In this document: positions 33,950 through 41,833 of the stretch, one piece after another
Numbering within the stretch: position 1 is the first letter of the stretch
Layout of the letters: each line of letters starts with the position of its first letter
Assembly (NCBI GenBank): GCA_021166835.1
Contig: JAJPEN010000015.1
Location: forward strand, 35,923-99,922
From: Burkholderiaceae bacterium
GTDB lineage: Bacteria; Pseudomonadota; Gammaproteobacteria; Burkholderiales; Burkholderiaceae
Direction: 5' to 3'
DNA length: 64,000 nt
Made by a program: the position numbers and the translations under genes
The notes under the pieces: model-generated
Told to the model about the DNA's origin: nothing
Database searches by the model: none
The model's input: the letters and a program-made list of their open reading frames with translations, nothing else

Positions 33950-34489
33950 TCAGTGCTGGGCGGCGAGTGCCGGAACTCGGCGATCGTCGTGGGGAAGGGT
34001 GCCGTTCGGCTCGCGGGGCGGCGTGCGCGCCTGCGCGGTGCCCGCCCGTTGAAGCTGCCTGTGGACTCTGGCCGCGTAGGCGCGGCGCAACTCGGGGTCG
34101 ACGGCGTTGTAGGCGCCGACCGCATCCCACGTGTAGCCCAGGCGCTGGATGTTGCCGGCGAGAATCCAGGCGCCGATGTGAATGCTCGTGCACGGCTCGA
34201 AGAGCTCGCGTTCGCCGATGCCGTAGACGGCCAGCGTGGGCAGCCATGCCGAGTTGATCTGCATGAGCCCGAGGTCGCGCGTGCCGTTGCGGTTGTGCCC
34301 GATCGCATTCGGGTCGAGCGCTGATTCGGTGCGTGCGATCGCGTAGAGCAGTTCGCTGCTGACGCCGTAGCGCGCAGCGGCCGCATCCCAGCAGGCGTGT
34401 GCGGGCGCCATCGCAAGCGCGCCGAACGCGGCGATGAATGCCGCGATCGTTGGCCTGCTCGCTGACTTGGGCAATCGACGCTCCTTCAT
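33950..34489 (-). CDS. Lytic transglycosylase (VirB1/TrbN-like)
   Basis: The 179-residue exported enzyme has a signal peptide (PTIAAFIAAFGALAMAPAHA) and the SLT domain: YGVSSELLYAIARTESALDP with catalytic E55, GLMQINSAWLPTL and AYNAVDPELRRAYAARV. It cleaves peptidoglycan so the transfer apparatus can cross the wall. It is the first gene of the tra operon, 48 bp before traA. ATG 34489 starts directly at the signal peptide; an in-frame ATG at 34552 would add a basic leader. Confidence 0.9.
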   Translation of the reverse strand: MKERRLPKSASRPTIAAFIAAFGALAMAPAHACWDAAAARYGVSSELLYAIARTESALDPNAIGHNRNGTRDLGLMQINSAWLPTLAVYGIGERELFEPCTSIHIGAWILAGNIQRLGYTWDAVGAYNAVDPELRRAYAARVHRQLQRAGTAQARTPPREPNGTLPHDDRRVPALAAQH

Positions 34490-34790
34490 GTTCCTGCGAT
34501 CGGCACGGGAGAGAATCCGCGGCGCTTCGAGCCCACAGCGACGCATGGCCATCGTAGGGAGAGGGCAGTCGCAAATCAGGCTCGATCGCAGCCTCGATCG
34601 GGCGCTGAATTCAGCTGGAATCGGTAGGTAGTTCGTGCTTGACGATCGGCTGCGAGCCGCCGATGCGAGGGACCGTCACGGCGATGGGGGTGGGCAGGCC
34701 GAACGGATCCGGCGCGTCAAGAGCAAATCGGGTCTTCGTCGATGCTTCGATCGAAGCGAACCGTTCTCGCCCCGCCGGAATACTCGCTGC
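34490..34790. promoter_or_regulatory. Divergent tra/relaxase control region with palindromes
   Basis: About 300 bp separate the divergent starts of the tra operon and the relaxase operon. No gene is convincing here. GCTGAATTCAGC (34604-34615) is a 12-bp perfect palindrome preceded by two direct CTCGATCG copies (34581 and 34593). GCTTCGATCGAAGC (34744-34757) is a 14-bp perfect palindrome 33 bp before the relaxase ATG. Promoters for both operons and possibly oriT should be here. Confidence 0.55.
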
Positions 34791-35948
34791 ATGACACCGC
34801 ACGAAACGCTCTGCCGGTTTGTCTTGCCACGAGCGAACGGCGCATCCCAGCCACTCGAGACGTCGACTCTTTCTGCCCACTCAGTGATCGATCGAATCGG
34901 TGCGGCGAACGTGATCGCGCTGCTTCGTGTGCGGATGGGGTTTCCCATGGAGAGCTTCGTGCTCGCCGCGCAGCCGCTTCTCGCTGATTTTGCGCAGTTC
35001 GTGCAACTCCGCCCCGCTTCGGGCTGCAGTTGTTACGACTGTCCCGGTGGGCAACTGCATCGCGGACTCGTAGCCGCACTGCGTGCGCTCGATCGACGAC
35101 GCGGGCAGATCCTGCCGCGCAATGCGCCCCCGGAAGTGCTGGGGGCGCTGGTGCACCGATGGACGTATGCAGTGTTCGCGGCAGCGCTGCTGCGCGACAT
35201 CGATGCGGAGTCGCCCGGCGCGGCGCTGGAGATCTTCGAGCGCTCGGTTCTCCCGCGCGTCTGGGAATGGTTGGCCGAGGCGCCTGGGTTGATGGCCGAG
35301 CTGCAGGCCGTGCTGTCGGGTCACGCTGATGCTTCCAGCGCCATTGCCGAACTGGCGGGGTACGCGGCGACGGGTGCGTGTGCTGAGGTTGCCTCGACCG
35401 AGCCGCGAGTGACGACGCAATCGGCCGCTTCCCCTGAAGAGTCGAGCAGTCCCATACAGCGGCTCCGATCGGCATCAGATGAAAGGGAATTCTTCGAGTG
35501 CAGCGAAGGCAGTGAGCCCGAATTCCTCGATGGTATGGATGCTGCCGGGAACGACGGCGCACGCCGCTTCCTGCGGTGGGTTCGTCAGGCGATCTCGGAC
35601 GGGTTGTTGTCCGTCAACGCGCGTGACGCGCTCGTGCACGGAGTCGAAGACGGGTTGCTGCTTGCGTCACCTGGGATTTTCCGGGCGTTTGTTCGATGCC
35701 ACGGTGGCCGCGACCGTGAGCGGGGCGATCCCGTCAAGCGACTGCAGCGTGACGTGCTGCGCGTCGGATGGCACTTGCGGGGTGCCCGCGGAGTGAACCT
35801 GCATGGGTATGGGTGGAAAGAGGGAAGGGACTCCCGCGCTCGCATCCACGGAATCGTGATCGTCGCACCGCAGCGCTTCCTCGATCCGGTGCCGGAGATC
35901 AACCCGGCGCTTGAGCGCATCCGGGCTCCCGCTTCTGAGGTGGTGTGA
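34791..35948 (+). CDS. traI: MOBH-type TraI_2 relaxase with altered HD motif
   Basis: The 385-residue protein has an N-terminal TraI_2 region (about 40-190) and a C-terminal TraI_2_C domain (RRFLRWVRQAISDGLLSVN to RFLDPVPEIN), joined by an acidic linker, so it is the MOBH relaxase of the element by domain layout and position before traD. Family members I recall carry HHH-x-x-PGG-x-L-D-H and L-L-H-D-I-G-K metal-binding motifs. Here the corresponding stretches read CSCYDCPGGQLHRGL (79-93) and LLRDIDA (133-139), with the histidines replaced by Cys/Tyr/Arg. ATG 34791 was chosen from coding character. It overlaps traD as GTGA. Confidence 0.78.
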   Translation: MTPHETLCRFVLPRANGASQPLETSTLSAHSVIDRIGAANVIALLRVRMGFPMESFVLAAQPLLADFAQFVQLRPASGCSCYDCPGGQLHRGLVAALRALDRRRGQILPRNAPPEVLGALVHRWTYAVFAAALLRDIDAESPGAALEIFERSVLPRVWEWLAEAPGLMAELQAVLSGHADASSAIAELAGYAATGACAEVASTEPRVTTQSAASPEESSSPIQRLRSASDEREFFECSEGSEPEFLDGMDAAGNDGARRFLRWVRQAISDGLLSVNARDALVHGVEDGLLLASPGIFRAFVRCHGGRDRERGDPVKRLQRDVLRVGWHLRGARGVNLHGYGWKEGRDSRARIHGIVIVAPQRFLDPVPEINPALERIRAPASEVV

Positions 35949-37963
35949 CGCGCTATCCGCTGGAGGCGCGGCTGCGGCCCGCGTATGAACTCGGTTCAGC
36001 TTTCGTATCGACGTTGGGCGCAACGCTGGTGCTCAGTCGCCCCGGATTGTTCCTGCTGGAGCCTCCCTGGCACTGGGCAATGGCTGGATTGCTGCTCGGT
36101 CACGCCGCATGGCGCGCTGCCGCCGGAGTGCGCACGCTGCGTTACCGCGCGAACCTGCGAAGACGAAGGCGATACGAGGTGGACAGCGCGGATATCTCCT
36201 GGTCGGCCGATCGGCTCTTTCTGGGGCGCGGCTTTCGCTGGGATCAGCGCCACACCCAGCGCCTGCGCGAGGCGCGGCTTCCGGTGAGTCGTGCGTTGAT
36301 TGAAGACGGGATGTGCGCACGCGCGATGTCGGTGTTCGGACACGGGCGAAGCGAAGTAGTGGGCGTGGGTGGAGATCCCGCGATTCACGGCGTCGAGCCC
36401 GAGGAATCCGACATCTGGATGCAACTCGAAGATCGGGTTGGGCACACGCTCGTGCTGGGCACCACGCGCGTGGGCAAGACCCGCCTGGCGGAGTTGCTCA
36501 TCGCACAGGACATCCGTCGCGGCGAAGTCGTGATCGTCTTCGATCCCAAGGGCGATATCGATCTGTTGCGCCGCGTGTTCGCCGAAGCCGAGCGTGCCGG
36601 ACGTGCCGCCGAGTTCTTCCTCTTTCATCTGGGGCATCCCGAGATTTCGGCGCGCTACAACCCGGTCGGGAGTTTTTCGCGCATCACCGAGGTCGCCACC
36701 CGTATCGCGGGGCAGCTCCCGTCGGAAGGGCAATCGGCCGCCTTCAAGGAGTTCGTCTGGCGCTTCGTGAACGTGATGGCCCGGGCGCTCGTCGCACTCG
36801 GTCGCAAGCCCGACTATCAGGAGATCAATCGCTACGCCTCGGATGTCGAACCGCTGCTGATCGATTATTTCGAGCACTGGCTCGACGAGGAACCTGCCGC
36901 CGCCGGTTGGCGCGAAGAGCTCGGGTCACTGGCGATCGACCGGAAGGCTCTCGGCAAAGGCCTGCAGTCGCGCGGTACACGTGCCGTGCAGCTCGTCGAG
37001 TACGCACGGCACAGGAAGCTTTACGATCCGATCGCCCACGCGCTCGCCTCGACGCTGAACTATGAGAAGAGCCACTTCGACAAGCTCGTGGCATCGTTGC
37101 TGCCCCTGATGGAAAAGCTCACCACCGGGCGCACCGCGGCGCTGCTCTCGCCGATCGATGATCCGGCCGACTGGCGCCCGGTATTCGACTGGGCGACGAT
37201 CATCAACCTGCGCGGCATCGTCTATGTCGGGCTCGATGCGCTCTCCGACTACGAGGTGGCGGCGGCTGTCGGCAATTCGATGTTCGCCGATCTTACGAGC
37301 GTGGCCGGCAGCGTCTACAAATTCGGTACCGGTCGCGGTCTGCCCGGTGACGTGGCACAGCGGCGCATCGCGATTCACGCCGACGAGTTCAACGAGCTGA
37401 TCGGCGACGAGTTCGTTCCGCTGCTGAACAAGGCGGGTGGAGCGGGGTTCCAGGTGACGGCGTACACGCAAACGTGGTCGGACGTGCAGGCCCGTATCGG
37501 GTCGCTCGCGAAGGCCGGGCAGATCGCGGGGAACTTCAATACGCTCATCATGCTGCGGGTGAAGGAGCTCGCCACGGCCGAGCTACTGACCCAGCAATTG
37601 CCCGAAGTGCAGGTCCTGTCGACCGTGGCGTCGTCGTCGGTGACGGATACCAACGATCCGATCGACTTCGCAGACTTCGCCAGTCGCAATGAGGATCGCC
37701 TCGCCGCGGAAAGCGTTCGCCTGCTCGAGCCGACCGATCTGGTGCAATTGCCCAAGGGGGAGGCCTTCGCACTCCTTCATGGTGGCCAGCTGCACAAGCT
37801 CCGCATGCCGTTTCCTTCCACGGGACATGATCCGCTGATGCCGGCGAGCCTTGCGGTAATCGGGGAGACGCTGCGCGCCCGCCTCGAGGGACCGTGGAAT
37901 CGGCCAGACGGTAGCCTCGAAACGAGGGATCAGCTTGGCATCCCGAAACGCTACGTTTCATGA
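35945..37963 (+). CDS. traD: Type IV coupling protein TraD (SXT/TOL subfamily)
   Basis: The 672-residue ATPase links relaxosome and T4SS. It has two N-terminal hydrophobic segments (about 18-60), Walker A GTTRVGKT at 172-179, VIVFDPKGDIDLLRR, and the Walker B-like RIAIHADEFNELIGDEF with the following TAYTQTWSDVQARIG block. The C-terminal region ends with the LEPTDLVQLPKGEAFALLHGG motif of the SXT/TOL TraD type. GTG 35945 overlaps the relaxase stop by 4 bp. Confidence 0.93.
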   Translation: MTRYPLEARLRPAYELGSAFVSTLGATLVLSRPGLFLLEPPWHWAMAGLLLGHAAWRAAAGVRTLRYRANLRRRRRYEVDSADISWSADRLFLGRGFRWDQRHTQRLREARLPVSRALIEDGMCARAMSVFGHGRSEVVGVGGDPAIHGVEPEESDIWMQLEDRVGHTLVLGTTRVGKTRLAELLIAQDIRRGEVVIVFDPKGDIDLLRRVFAEAERAGRAAEFFLFHLGHPEISARYNPVGSFSRITEVATRIAGQLPSEGQSAAFKEFVWRFVNVMARALVALGRKPDYQEINRYASDVEPLLIDYFEHWLDEEPAAAGWREELGSLAIDRKALGKGLQSRGTRAVQLVEYARHRKLYDPIAHALASTLNYEKSHFDKLVASLLPLMEKLTTGRTAALLSPIDDPADWRPVFDWATIINLRGIVYVGLDALSDYEVAAAVGNSMFADLTSVAGSVYKFGTGRGLPGDVAQRRIAIHADEFNELIGDEFVPLLNKAGGAGFQVTAYTQTWSDVQARIGSLAKAGQIAGNFNTLIMLRVKELATAELLTQQLPEVQVLSTVASSSVTDTNDPIDFADFASRNEDRLAAESVRLLEPTDLVQLPKGEAFALLHGGQLHKLRMPFPSTGHDPLMPASLAVIGETLRARLEGPWNRPDGSLETRDQLGIPKRYVS

Positions 37964-38648
37964 CGCGGCACTGGCCGGCGTACTGCTTGGTCCGCTGAAA
38001 CTGATCCTCGCGCTCGCGCTGGGCCTGGCGGCGCTGCTGGTGTGCACGTGGATCGTCGACTGGGTGTTCGTCTTCAAGATCTGGCCGCAGGGGATCGAAC
38101 GATTGCGGGAGCTGCTCGCGAACGACCTGGCCCGCGGCATCGCATTGGCGGCCCGACAGGGTGCCGATGCGAGCGTGATCACGGCACCTGCCAACGCGTT
38201 GTACTGGATCGTGTTCGAAGTCAGCGGAATCGACGATATGGGCCGCCAGTTCGCTGGCGACTCGTCGTTGTCGATTCCGGACACGGTACTGCGCAGGGCA
38301 TACTTCAGGCACCGCGCGGCGATCGAAGTTGTGATGGTCGGCACGCAGTTGCTTGGAGTGCGTGCGGCGATCCTTGTGAGATTCGTGCCGCTGCTCGCAC
38401 TTTTCTATCTCGTCGGCGCTGCTGATGGCATCGGCCGACGTGCAATCCGCCGGGCAGGTGCCGGACGCGAGTCGGCGAGCCTATATCACCGGGCGAAGTA
38501 CCTGCAGTTAACGGTGTTGGGACTGGGCGGAGTGACGCTGTTGATGTGGCCGGGGGCGGTGGCGTGGAGCGTAGGCGTCGTCTTGCTCGCGATCCTGATC
38601 GGTTGCCTGGCGGGGGTGCAATGGGCGTATTACAAGAAGCATTTATAG
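37935..38648 (+). CDS. TIGR03747/DUF4400 ICE membrane protein
   Basis: The 237-residue inner-membrane protein has segments at about 14-45 (GVLLGPLKLILALALGLAALLVCTWIVDW), 135-150 and two near the C-terminus. Family marks are FKIWPQGIERLRELLANDLARG and GRESASLYHRAKYLQL. It always follows traD in PFGI/SXT-like elements; function is unknown, possibly coupling-protein assistance. The start is TTG 37935 behind GAGGGA, overlapping traD by 29 bp; no ATG/GTG in the right frame fits. No terminator is visible in the 200 bp that follow, which contain one imperfect inverted repeat around TTCGAA at about 38777-38801. Confidence 0.82.
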   Translation: MASRNATFHDAALAGVLLGPLKLILALALGLAALLVCTWIVDWVFVFKIWPQGIERLRELLANDLARGIALAARQGADASVITAPANALYWIVFEVSGIDDMGRQFAGDSSLSIPDTVLRRAYFRHRAAIEVVMVGTQLLGVRAAILVRFVPLLALFYLVGAADGIGRRAIRRAGAGRESASLYHRAKYLQLTVLGLGGVTLLMWPGAVAWSVGVVLLAILIGCLAGVQWAYYKKHL

Positions 38649-38848
38649 AGTGCCGACTTGTCGTTCGTCTGAATGTCTCGGCGACGTGATCTCTGGCCGT
38701 TCCGCCGAGTCGACCGATTCCAATCGATGTCGACGGTTGCATTTCCGCGCGATTGTCCGCAAAACCGCGCCGGCGCTGATGCTTCGAAGGTTCGAATGCA
38801 TCGCGAGCCTACGGCCGGAGACGCCTTAATACTTGATCGTGGGAGCGG

Positions 38849-39670
38849 CTATTCCGGCCAGATGGCGTCCCCGAGCCTCTCCGCATTGCTGACGAGCAAC
38901 TGGAATTCCGGTGGCTTGTGCTTTTCCGGGCTGGTCGCCAGCCGCAGGTCTTGAATGATGTAGCCGACCAGGCAGCGGCGCACTTTCAGTTGGCGGGCAC
39001 TCGCCCCTGGAAAGTACTCGGCAGCAATCATGCTCTGCTGCTCTGCCGTGAGATCGGGATGTGCAACGATCGTCACGGTGGCGATCCGGTTCCAGTCCTT
39101 GTCGTCTGATCGCGCCGCTGGCGCGGGCATTTCCACGAGTTCGACGTTCGCGACCCGACCAAGCGTGAAGTCGCGAAAGCCCTGACGTTCGGTACACCAT
39201 GCGCGCATGTGCCACCGTCGGGGCACCCGAACAAGGGCATGGGGGAACACAAGTCGGTCAGTACCGGTTGGGTGATTCATCGATCGGTAGACGAGTTGCA
39301 AGCCGGCTCCTTTCCGTATGGCTTGCACGACCGCGGCAAAGGTCTCGGGCGCTACGACGGAAAGGTCGCGCCTCGCGTCCGCGAGCAGCGGCTCAGGCGT
39401 TGCCGCGTACCCGGCACTCGCCACAACGCGCAGATAGTCGTCCGGTGATTGACGTTTTTCCCGGTTTTGCTGACCGAGCGACCAGCGCAACGGTGCATGC
39501 GCGGTGGAACGTACTGCGCGATCACCCAATCGCTTCTGAAGCGCGCCCATTAGCCGACTCGCCCACACAGCTTGGACGCCCAGCAGTTCTCGAATTCTGT
39601 AGTTGTCGATCTCCCCCTCCCAGAGGAGGACGGTTTCGAGATCGCCTACTCGATCTGCCGCAGAGTTCAT
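38849..39670 (-). CDS. WYL-domain transcriptional regulator of the Wadjet locus
   Basis: The 273-residue protein combines an N-terminal winged-helix segment (YRIRELLGVQAVWASRLMGALQKRLG) with a WYL domain (GAGLQLVYRSMN, RVPRRWHMRAWCTERQGFRDFTLGRVANV) and a C-terminal WCX-like extension. Regulators of this BrxR/CapW-like type repress defence operons and respond to nucleic-acid signals. It is divergent from jetA. ATG 39670 is preferred, with AGGAT 9 bp upstream; GTG 39688 would overlap the operator repeats. Confidence 0.87.
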   Translation of the reverse strand: MNSAADRVGDLETVLLWEGEIDNYRIRELLGVQAVWASRLMGALQKRLGDRAVRSTAHAPLRWSLGQQNREKRQSPDDYLRVVASAGYAATPEPLLADARRDLSVVAPETFAAVVQAIRKGAGLQLVYRSMNHPTGTDRLVFPHALVRVPRRWHMRAWCTERQGFRDFTLGRVANVELVEMPAPAARSDDKDWNRIATVTIVAHPDLTAEQQSMIAAEYFPGASARQLKVRRCLVGYIIQDLRLATSPEKHKPPEFQLLVSNAERLGDAIWPE

Positions 39671-39671
39671 G

Positions 39672-39722
39672 GCTGAATTATCCTGCACGCTAAATTAGCT
39701 TGCAAGCTAAATTAGCTTGCAG
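39672..39722. promoter_or_regulatory. Three tandem 17-bp operator repeats
   Basis: GCTAAATTAGCTTGCAA (39689-39705) and GCTAAATTAGCTTGCAG (39706-39722) are tandem copies; GCTGAATTATCCTGCAC (39672-39688) is a third, degenerate copy (12-13 of 17 matching). Each of the two good copies contains the dyad GCTAA-a-TTAGC. They fill the gap between the WYL regulator and the jet promoter, so they are the likely binding sites of the regulator. Confidence 0.8.
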
Positions 39723-39728
39723 TATAAA
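39700..39728 (+). promoter_or_regulatory. jetABCD promoter
   Basis: TTGCAA (39700-39705) and TATAAA (39723-39728) are separated by exactly 17 bp, and the whole spacer is one 17-bp operator repeat. A bound regulator would block polymerase. An AAAGGA ribosome site at 39735-39740 precedes the jetA ATG at 39748. Confidence 0.75.
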
Positions 39729-39747
39729 TTCACGAAAGGACAAATCG

Positions 39748-41211
39748 ATGAACCTCTTCGATCGGATCCCGCACGGGCTCTTCGCGGCGCTCACCGGACG
39801 CAACAATCGTCGCGCCTGGGATCTGCTGGTGCGTCTGTCGGATCGCTACTTCGGTCCGGATGCCGTTCCTCCGTACGCAGACGGCTACCTCCATGATCAG
39901 ATCGTCAAGGAAATCGAGCGCTTCCTACTCGACGCCGGGTGGGAGCACGACGACGATGATCCCGCGCTGGAGGTGGCCACGCCGCTGTCGATCCAAGCCA
40001 ATCAGCTGCTGGCACGTCTTGTAGAGACCGGGTGGCTGACAGAGGAACAGGTCGGGCTGCGTCGCTTCGTCAGCATGCGGCCCGTGGTTGCGCGGTTCTT
40101 CGACACCATCCAGCAGTTCGTTACCGAAGGGCCTCAGCTCTTCGGCGGAAACGTCCTCCTCGTCTACAACCAACTCAAGAGCGTCTCGCAGGACCCCAGA
40201 GGCCAGGCGGGAGGTTTCGTGAGTGCGGCGCAGCTCTGCGTGCGGCTCATCAATTCGCTGAACACGACCACGCTTCGCGTTCGCGACTTGATGAAGGAGC
40301 TCACACAGGAGGCCGAGACACCGGTCTTCGTCCGGCGGTTCTTCAGCGAACACATCAGCGAGTTGTACGTTCGTGACTTCAAGCAGCTTCGCACCGAGAA
40401 CCATCCGCTGCGGCTGCGCTACGAAATCATCGAGCTTGTCAACGCGGTGGCTCTTGAAGGCCCGGCGCGCGCCGCTTTGCTTCAGGGCTATGCGGAGCTT
40501 CCTGGCAACAGGCCGGGCGAGGAGGAAGAGCTGCTGGAGCGCGATGTACAGCGCTTTCGGCGTCTCCTCGACGTCGAGAAGTTCCTCGATCGGATGGACC
40601 GGGTGATGGACGCCGCAACCCAGCGCGCAGTCGCGTATCTCGGATATCGACTGAAAGCGTCGGAACGAATCGAGGAGGTGATCGCTGACACGGTGCGCGC
40701 GGTAGTCGCCGCCGACGATCGCAGCGTTCCGCTCGAGGGGCGGCTTCTTTCGCCTTCACCGGTGGTCGGCGACAACCGCTTGAGGCTTCCGGTCGAGCCG
40801 CCGCCGGCCCCCAAACGCACCGTGTTGCGTAAGAGGGAAATGACGCCTCACGAGAAGGCTGTCCACTTCCTGCGCAAGGCGATGATCGCCAATCGCGACA
40901 CCGCACCGACCGCAGTGCGTCGCTATATCCGCGAGTACCTCTCCCCGGGATCGCAGGTCACAGCGCAACAGCTCCCGGTCGCGAGCGTCCCGGACGCGGT
41001 TTCCTTTCTTGTACTGATGCGCCTCGCCGGCATCAGTTCCCGCAATCCCGCCGCCGTCCGGCGCAATCCGCTACTGCGCAGCCTTGGATTCGAGGCCTCG
41101 CTGATCGAAGGCAGCCGAGCCGATACACCGTACTTCAACGTTCCGAATTTTCAAGTCACTTGGAGAGATCGAGATGCCACGCAACTGGCGGTCGTTGGCG
41201 GAAGCATCTGA
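39748..41211 (+). CDS. jetA: Wadjet protein JetA (kleisin-like)
   Basis: The 487-residue protein starts MNLFDRIPHGLFAALTGRNN as typical JetA proteins do. It is largely helical, resembling MukF: winged-helix N-domain (about 1-100), helical middle and a C-terminal winged-helix (YLSPGSQVTAQQLPVASVPDAVSFLVLMRLAGI). JetA is the kleisin that bridges the JetC heads in the plasmid-cleaving Wadjet complex. The AAAGGA site and the operator-bearing promoter lie just upstream. It overlaps jetB by 38 bp. Confidence 0.9.
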   Translation: MNLFDRIPHGLFAALTGRNNRRAWDLLVRLSDRYFGPDAVPPYADGYLHDQIVKEIERFLLDAGWEHDDDDPALEVATPLSIQANQLLARLVETGWLTEEQVGLRRFVSMRPVVARFFDTIQQFVTEGPQLFGGNVLLVYNQLKSVSQDPRGQAGGFVSAAQLCVRLINSLNTTTLRVRDLMKELTQEAETPVFVRRFFSEHISELYVRDFKQLRTENHPLRLRYEIIELVNAVALEGPARAALLQGYAELPGNRPGEEEELLERDVQRFRRLLDVEKFLDRMDRVMDAATQRAVAYLGYRLKASERIEEVIADTVRAVVAADDRSVPLEGRLLSPSPVVGDNRLRLPVEPPPAPKRTVLRKREMTPHEKAVHFLRKAMIANRDTAPTAVRRYIREYLSPGSQVTAQQLPVASVPDAVSFLVLMRLAGISSRNPAAVRRNPLLRSLGFEASLIEGSRADTPYFNVPNFQVTWRDRDATQLAVVGGSI

Positions 41212-41833
41212 CGGGATCTATACGGTCGATGACTTCAAGCAGTCGATGTACCAGTTGATCGCGCAGCAGTGCCTCTATGCTCGTTTCAACCATCAGAGCA
41301 CGGCCTTTCGGATCGTCTCGGCACACCGCCGCGATTTCGAAGAGGCCGTGGAGCTCATGGGTCTTCGCCTCGGCTTCAACGAGCGCCTGGCGTTCTGCTA
41401 CGTCGTCCCGGAAACGGTCAAGCTCACGCCCCTCGACATGCAGGACACGTTATTTCTTCTCGTCCTGCGACAGCTCTACCACCTGCGTGGCAGCGCAGGC
41501 GAGTTGACCGACGAGGGTGATGCCATCGTGGGCATCGAGGAGCTGGTCGCCACTTACCGCTCGATCACCGGCCGTTCCCTGGAAACCAAGAATCAGGGCG
41601 TCGTGAAGGGGTTGGTGAAGACCGCCGCGCGATGCGGATTGGCCCGCCTGATCGATACGCCCGAGGGCGATCCCCAACCGTTCGCCGTCGCGATTCTCCC
41701 CGCCATCGCCGAGGTGCTGAGCGAGCACGCCGTTGGCCGCTTTGGCGCACACCTGAAGTCCGTCTTGGTCGCAACCCGACCCGCGGATGATGAAATCGCG
41801 AGAGCAGTGGAGGTTGCACGTGAAGACGCTTAG
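41174..41833 (+). CDS. jetB: Wadjet protein JetB (DUF4194, MukE-like)
   Basis: The 219-residue protein is a DUF4194/JetB: YTVDDFKQSMYQLIAQQCLYARFNHQST, LSRDFE-like RRDFEEAVELMGLRLGFNERLAFCYV and DTLFLLVLRQLYHLR. The family is two winged-helix domains that bind the kleisin JetA like MukE binds MukF. It overlaps jetA and jetC, consistent with co-translation of the complex. Confidence 0.9.
   Translation: MPRNWRSLAEASDGIYTVDDFKQSMYQLIAQQCLYARFNHQSTAFRIVSAHRRDFEEAVELMGLRLGFNERLAFCYVVPETVKLTPLDMQDTLFLLVLRQLYHLRGSAGELTDEGDAIVGIEELVATYRSITGRSLETKNQGVVKGLVKTAARCGLARLIDTPEGDPQPFAVAILPAIAEVLSEHAVGRFGAHLKSVLVATRPADDEIARAVEVAREDA

Noticed and set aside
34611..34880. 89-codon minus-strand frame upstream of the lytic transglycosylase
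   Set aside because: It overlaps the relaxase start, has no signal peptide or family resemblance and no ribosome site; treated as shadow.
37960..38100. ATG overlapping the traD stop (ATGA at 37960) as start of the membrane protein
   Set aside because: It is in the wrong frame; the DUF4400 frame requires the TTG at 37935.
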